From: Actinomycetota bacterium
GTDB lineage: Bacteria; Actinomycetota; Actinomycetes; Actinomycetales; Microbacteriaceae
DNA length: 9,683 bases
Direction: 5' to 3'
NCBI GenBank assembly: GCA_016870695.1
Contig: VGAV01000064.1
Span: 1 to 9,683 of the forward strand
Shown here in pieces: positions 8,088 to 9,683 of this stretch. Below the pieces are notes generated by a model, which did no database searches, had not been told where the DNA came from, and saw only the letters and a list, made by a program, of their open reading frames with translations. Numbering within the stretch: the stretch's first letter is position 1; each line of letters opens with the position of its first letter. Both the position numbers and the translations under genes were made by a program.

Positions 8088-8298
8088 GGCCACTCCTTGT
8101 GTGTACGAGGCGCTCCGCGATGGCGGGGCGCCGGCCGTGGACATCGGGGTCTGGGCAAAAAAGAAGAGCTCCGGCGCAGGCGCACGGAGCTCGGAATCCC
8201 TGTCGGGAGGAGGTTCGTCCACCTGCGTAGGTCCCCTGCTTCTCAGCAGACGCTTCGATCGAAGTGCAGGCACTCCGATGACCGACGGTCTTTGGCTT
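8088..8298 (-). ncRNA. rplJ leader (ribosomal protein L10 leader type)
   Basis: This is the 5' untranslated RNA of rplJ-rplL, about 210 nt from the predicted transcription start near 8298. On the minus strand it holds the palindrome CTTCGATCGAAG (8264-8253), a small hairpin CTGCTGAGAAGCAG, then GGGGACCTACGCAGGTGG and CCTCCTCCCGACAGGGA, and then the terminator hairpin at 8157-8192. Known L10 leaders bind the L10-L7/L12 complex to regulate the operon. The assignment rests on position and on structured blocks, not on a covariance-model score. Confidence 0.7.
8157..8192 (-). terminator. Intrinsic terminator (attenuator) inside the rplJ leader
   Basis: An 8-bp stem, GAGCTCCG/CGGAGCTC, encloses a loop that can extend with GCG/CGC pairs. 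Read on the minus strand it is followed at once by TTCTTTTTT, a classical U-tract and rare in this GC-rich window. It lies 70 bases before the rplJ start codon and well after the predicted promoter, so it should stop a fraction of transcripts before rplJ. Pairing of the preceding leader segments with the left arm could modulate it. Confidence 0.8.
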
Positions 8299-8304
8299 GC
8301 CCCT

Positions 8305-8335
8305 ACTGTACCCGACCCCCCCCCCCCCCCCCCAA
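8305..8335 (-). promoter_or_regulatory. Predicted promoter of rplJ-rplL with a homopolymer spacer
   Basis: On the minus strand the -10 box is TACAGT (8310-8305), a good TAnnnT match. Upstream there is only an 18-base G run and then TTGGGG (8335-8330), the only -35-like hexamer near the right place; it begins the run and is 19 bases from the -10. The -10 is well supported and the -35 is not. Spacer length depends on the homopolymer length. Confidence 0.5.
8316..8333. repeat. Homopolymer of 18 C (18 G on the minus strand)
   Basis: Eighteen consecutive C residues lie directly upstream of the rplJ -10 box. A second run of ten C (8346-8355) and a C-rich stretch to 8369 follow. Such runs are prone to slippage during replication and to sequencing error, so the exact length should be treated as uncertain. 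Confidence 0.9.
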
Positions 8336-8375
8336 CCCCGCCGGGCCCCCCCCCCTCCGCCCCACCCCCTCCGCC

Positions 8376-8455
8376 GTCGAGAGCACGTGATCTCGACGAG
8401 AGCACGTGTTCGCGACGACCCAAACGTGTGTTCTCGCCGAGATCACGTGATCTCG
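8376..8455 (+). repeat. 80-bp direct repeat, left copy, array of CACGTG-centred palindromes
   Basis: This segment matches 9568-9647 in the same orientation without gaps, 67 of 80 bases by hand count. It contains four units whose central hexamers lie at 8384, 8403, 8423 and 8444 (spacing 19, 20 and 21). Three of these are CACGTG; the third is AACGTG. The last unit is the perfect 18-bp palindrome CGAGATCACGTGATCTCG (8438-8455), three bases from the stop of the DUF559 gene, where it may also act as that gene's terminator. No coding potential is seen. Confidence 0.9.
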
Positions 8456-8458
8456 CGC

Positions 8459-9445
8459 TCAGGACGGCAGCTCGACGCCGAATGCGCGAAGCCTCGCGGT
8501 GAGCGCGGCGGGGCTCTCGATGTCGGCGAATCCGCCCCGGCAGAACCGCCATTGGGTGACGCCTCGGATCCAGTCCTCCCGACGCTTCTCCTCCAGGAAC
8601 GCTTCCTCCGTCGTGCGTCCCCGGAGGAGGGATGCCTCGGTGTATTTCGCCCTGCCGTCGAACTCCCAGAACGTTCGCGCCTCGGGCAGTCCCACGTCCA
8701 CGAAGTAGTCGCCTCCGTCCGGACCGTTCACCCGCACCTGCAGCTCGAAGGCCCGGAAGCCGAGACGGTGGAGCTGGACCCGGCTCACGCTCTCGCCCGG
8801 AAGCTCTGCACGGCCGTCGGCGAAGTCCAGCACCCACCGCGCAGCCCGGACGCCACGGCGCCCGCGAGCGCGAGCCGCCCTCTCCGACAGCCGCGCTCGC
8901 CAGGCGGCCTGCGCGTCCGCGTCGAACCGCCGGCCCCTCATCGCCTCTCGAGCCACGGCGGCGTCCGCGCACGCCACGGCGGTCTCCGTCGACGCCGTCC
9001 GCGCGACGTCGAAAACCGTCCTGTCCAGCGAAGTGCAGGCGATCCCGTCCACGACGACGATGTCGTCATCGGACAGGGCGTCGTGATGGCGCCGCAGCCC
9101 GGGTCGTCCCGACGTGCGCCCCGGCCCGCGGGTCGTCACCTCGACCGGCCGCTCACCGAACCGATACTGGGGCAGCCCGTGGAGGACGGCCGCGGAGAGA
9201 TGCGAGACGATCGACGACGAGCCGTGCATCAGACGCGCGGCCGCGACGACGGCGACCCTGTGCCGGGAGTCGGCCCAGAGCTCGGACATCAGCGCACGGT
9301 CGACGTACGCACCACGGTGCACACGCGTCAGCGGACCCGTTCGACTCGCCCCGCGCAACCTGGAGGCCGGGACGCCCATGTCCTGCGCCTGTCCCGCGAG
9401 CATGACCGCCGCTCTCGCATCCGAGAGGGAGATGTGTTTCCGCAT
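8459..9445 (-). CDS. AbiEi-like N-terminus / DUF559 (Vsr-like PD-(D/E)XK) protein
   Basis: This is a 328-residue protein of unproven function. Residues about 5-50 (SLSDARAAV...[26 protein letters not shown]) resemble the winged-helix domain of type IV antitoxins (AbiEi). A middle region ([14 protein letters not shown]..., [13 protein letters not shown]) is typical of actinobacterial members. The C-terminal part (about 214-310) looks like DUF559, related to Vsr endonucleases: E218, D240, ten residues, then E251-x-D253-G254, and [17 protein letters not shown]. These acidic residues are the expected metal site, so nuclease activity is possible. No partner toxin gene is adjacent. Met1 is placed at 9445 because the domain begins there; the longer version from 9496 adds 17 residues with poorer third-position GC. 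Neither start has a clear Shine-Dalgarno. The gene is bracketed by 80-bp direct repeats. Confidence 0.8.
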   Translation of the reverse strand: MRKHISLSDARAAVMLAGQAQDMGVPASRLRGASRTGPLTRVHRGAYVDRALMSELWADSRHRVAVVAAARLMHGSSSIVSHLSAAVLHGLPQYRFGERPVEVTTRGPGRTSGRPGLRRHHDALSDDDIVVVDGIACTSLDRTVFDVARTASTETAVACADAAVAREAMRGRRFDADAQAAWRARLSERAARARGRRGVRAARWVLDFADGRAELPGESVSRVQLHRLGFRAFELQVRVNGPDGGDYFVDVGLPEARTFWEFDGRAKYTEASLLRGRTTEEAFLEEKRREDWIRGVTQWRFCRGGFADIESPAALTARLRAFGVELPS

Positions 9446-9567
9446 GCCACGAGCGTCGCTCCCCGCGTCACCGCACCGCTGCCCGCGTGCACTCATCCGT
9501 GGACAACCGGGCCGTTCTTCGCCATGTGGAGGAGCCGGGCCCGCGACGCGCCGCCCTGCCCTTCCTT

Positions 9568-9647
9568 GTCGAGATCACGTGGTCTCGGCGAGATCACCCG
9601 TTCGCGGCGACCGGAGCGTGTGCGTTCGCCGAGATCACGTGATCTCG
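9568..9647 (+). repeat. 80-bp direct repeat, right copy
   Basis: This is the counterpart of 8376-8455, lying about 120 bases upstream of the preferred start of the DUF559 gene. Central hexamers are at 9576 (CACGTG), 9595 (CACCCG), 9615 (AGCGTG) and 9636 (CACGTG), with the same 19/20/21 spacing as the left copy. The first and last 20 bases are best conserved; most of the 13 mismatches fall in the middle two units. Confidence 0.9.
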
Positions 9648-9655
9648 GCGAACGC
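9622..9655. repeat. 34-bp perfect palindrome
   Basis: The last unit of the right repeat extends into a perfect palindrome with arm GCGTTCGCCGAGATCAC (9622-9638) and its complement (9639-9655). It could form a strong hairpin or cruciform, or serve as a dimer binding site upstream of the DUF559 gene. AbiEi antitoxins of known systems repress their own promoters through inverted repeats, so an autoregulatory site is one reading. Confidence 0.85.
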
Positions 9656-9680
9656 GGGGAGGGGCGGGCGGGGCTAGGGG
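9656..9680 (+). other. Predicted G-quadruplex motif
   Basis: The plus strand carries five G runs in 25 bases (G4, G4, G3, G4, G4) separated by one to three bases, the classical pattern for a stable G-quadruplex. It starts one base after the 34-bp palindrome. A similar motif is on the minus strand at the other side of the repeat-bracketed gene (8311-8369). No gene is seen in the remaining bases to the window edge. Confidence 0.7.
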
Positions 9681-9683
9681 ACG

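Noticed and set aside
8376..8455. A CRISPR-like array because of evenly spaced units.
   Set aside because: Units follow each other every 19-21 bases with no spacers of unique sequence, units differ from each other, and no cas-type gene is present. A palindromic REP-like array fits better.
8088..8972. Extension of the rplJ reading frame far upstream through the leader and into the DUF559 gene.
   Set aside because: The L10 family N-terminus and the Shine-Dalgarno place the start at 8087. The upstream frame crosses the terminator hairpin and the poly-G tract and runs antisense-free by chance only.
8376..9647. A composite insertion sequence with target-site duplications.
   Set aside because: No transposase motif was seen in the enclosed protein, the repeats are direct rather than inverted, and no short duplicated flanking bases could be found.
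9114..9677. A 187-codon plus-strand frame at the right end.
   Set aside because: It is antisense to the DUF559 gene and then runs through the repeat palindromes; no start signal or family resemblance is visible.

Overview
The window is very GC-rich with strong G/C bias at third codon positions. It carries actinobacterial hallmarks: an LPVTG sortase signal on a long secreted protein, an rplJ-rplL operon with a structured leader, and a protein with an AbiEi-like N-terminus and a DUF559-like C-terminus. Together these suggest a high-GC Gram-positive, most likely a Microbacterium or another Microbacteriaceae. This is inferred from gene content and protein style, not from a database search.

Layout. 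(1) Bases 1-802, minus strand: the N-terminal two thirds of a sugar-type ABC transporter binding lipoprotein, cut by the left edge. (2) Bases 803-1041: a divergent promoter region with two near-identical 14-bp operator-like sites. (3) Bases 1042-2049, plus strand: a LacI-family repressor that probably controls the transporter and itself. (4) A 32-bp perfect palindrome (2093-2124) between two convergent genes. (5) Bases 2140-6900, minus strand: a 1586-residue cell-wall-anchored enzyme. It joins a lamin-tail domain, an ExeM/NucH-type nuclease and a UshA-type 5'-nucleotidase, so one protein could degrade extracellular DNA to nucleotides and then release phosphate. (6) A second palindromic terminator (7079-7114) with the same 16-bp core as the first. 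(7) Bases 7147-8087, minus strand: rplL and rplJ, preceded by a leader of about 210 nt with an intrinsic terminator and a promoter whose upstream part is an 18-base homopolymer. (8) Bases 8376-9655: a gene for an AbiEi-like/DUF559 (PD-(D/E)XK, Vsr-like) protein between two 80-bp direct repeats. Each repeat is an array of CACGTG-centred palindromes with a period of about 20 bp. The block is bordered by C-rich sequence on the left and G-rich sequence on the right.

The most unusual parts are the repeat-bracketed DUF559 gene, the poly-G tract in the ribosomal-protein promoter, and a short motif (GGATGCC/GGCATCC). That motif recurs singly inside genes and as inverted pairs in both terminators, resembling the way DNA-uptake sequences are organised in some other bacteria.
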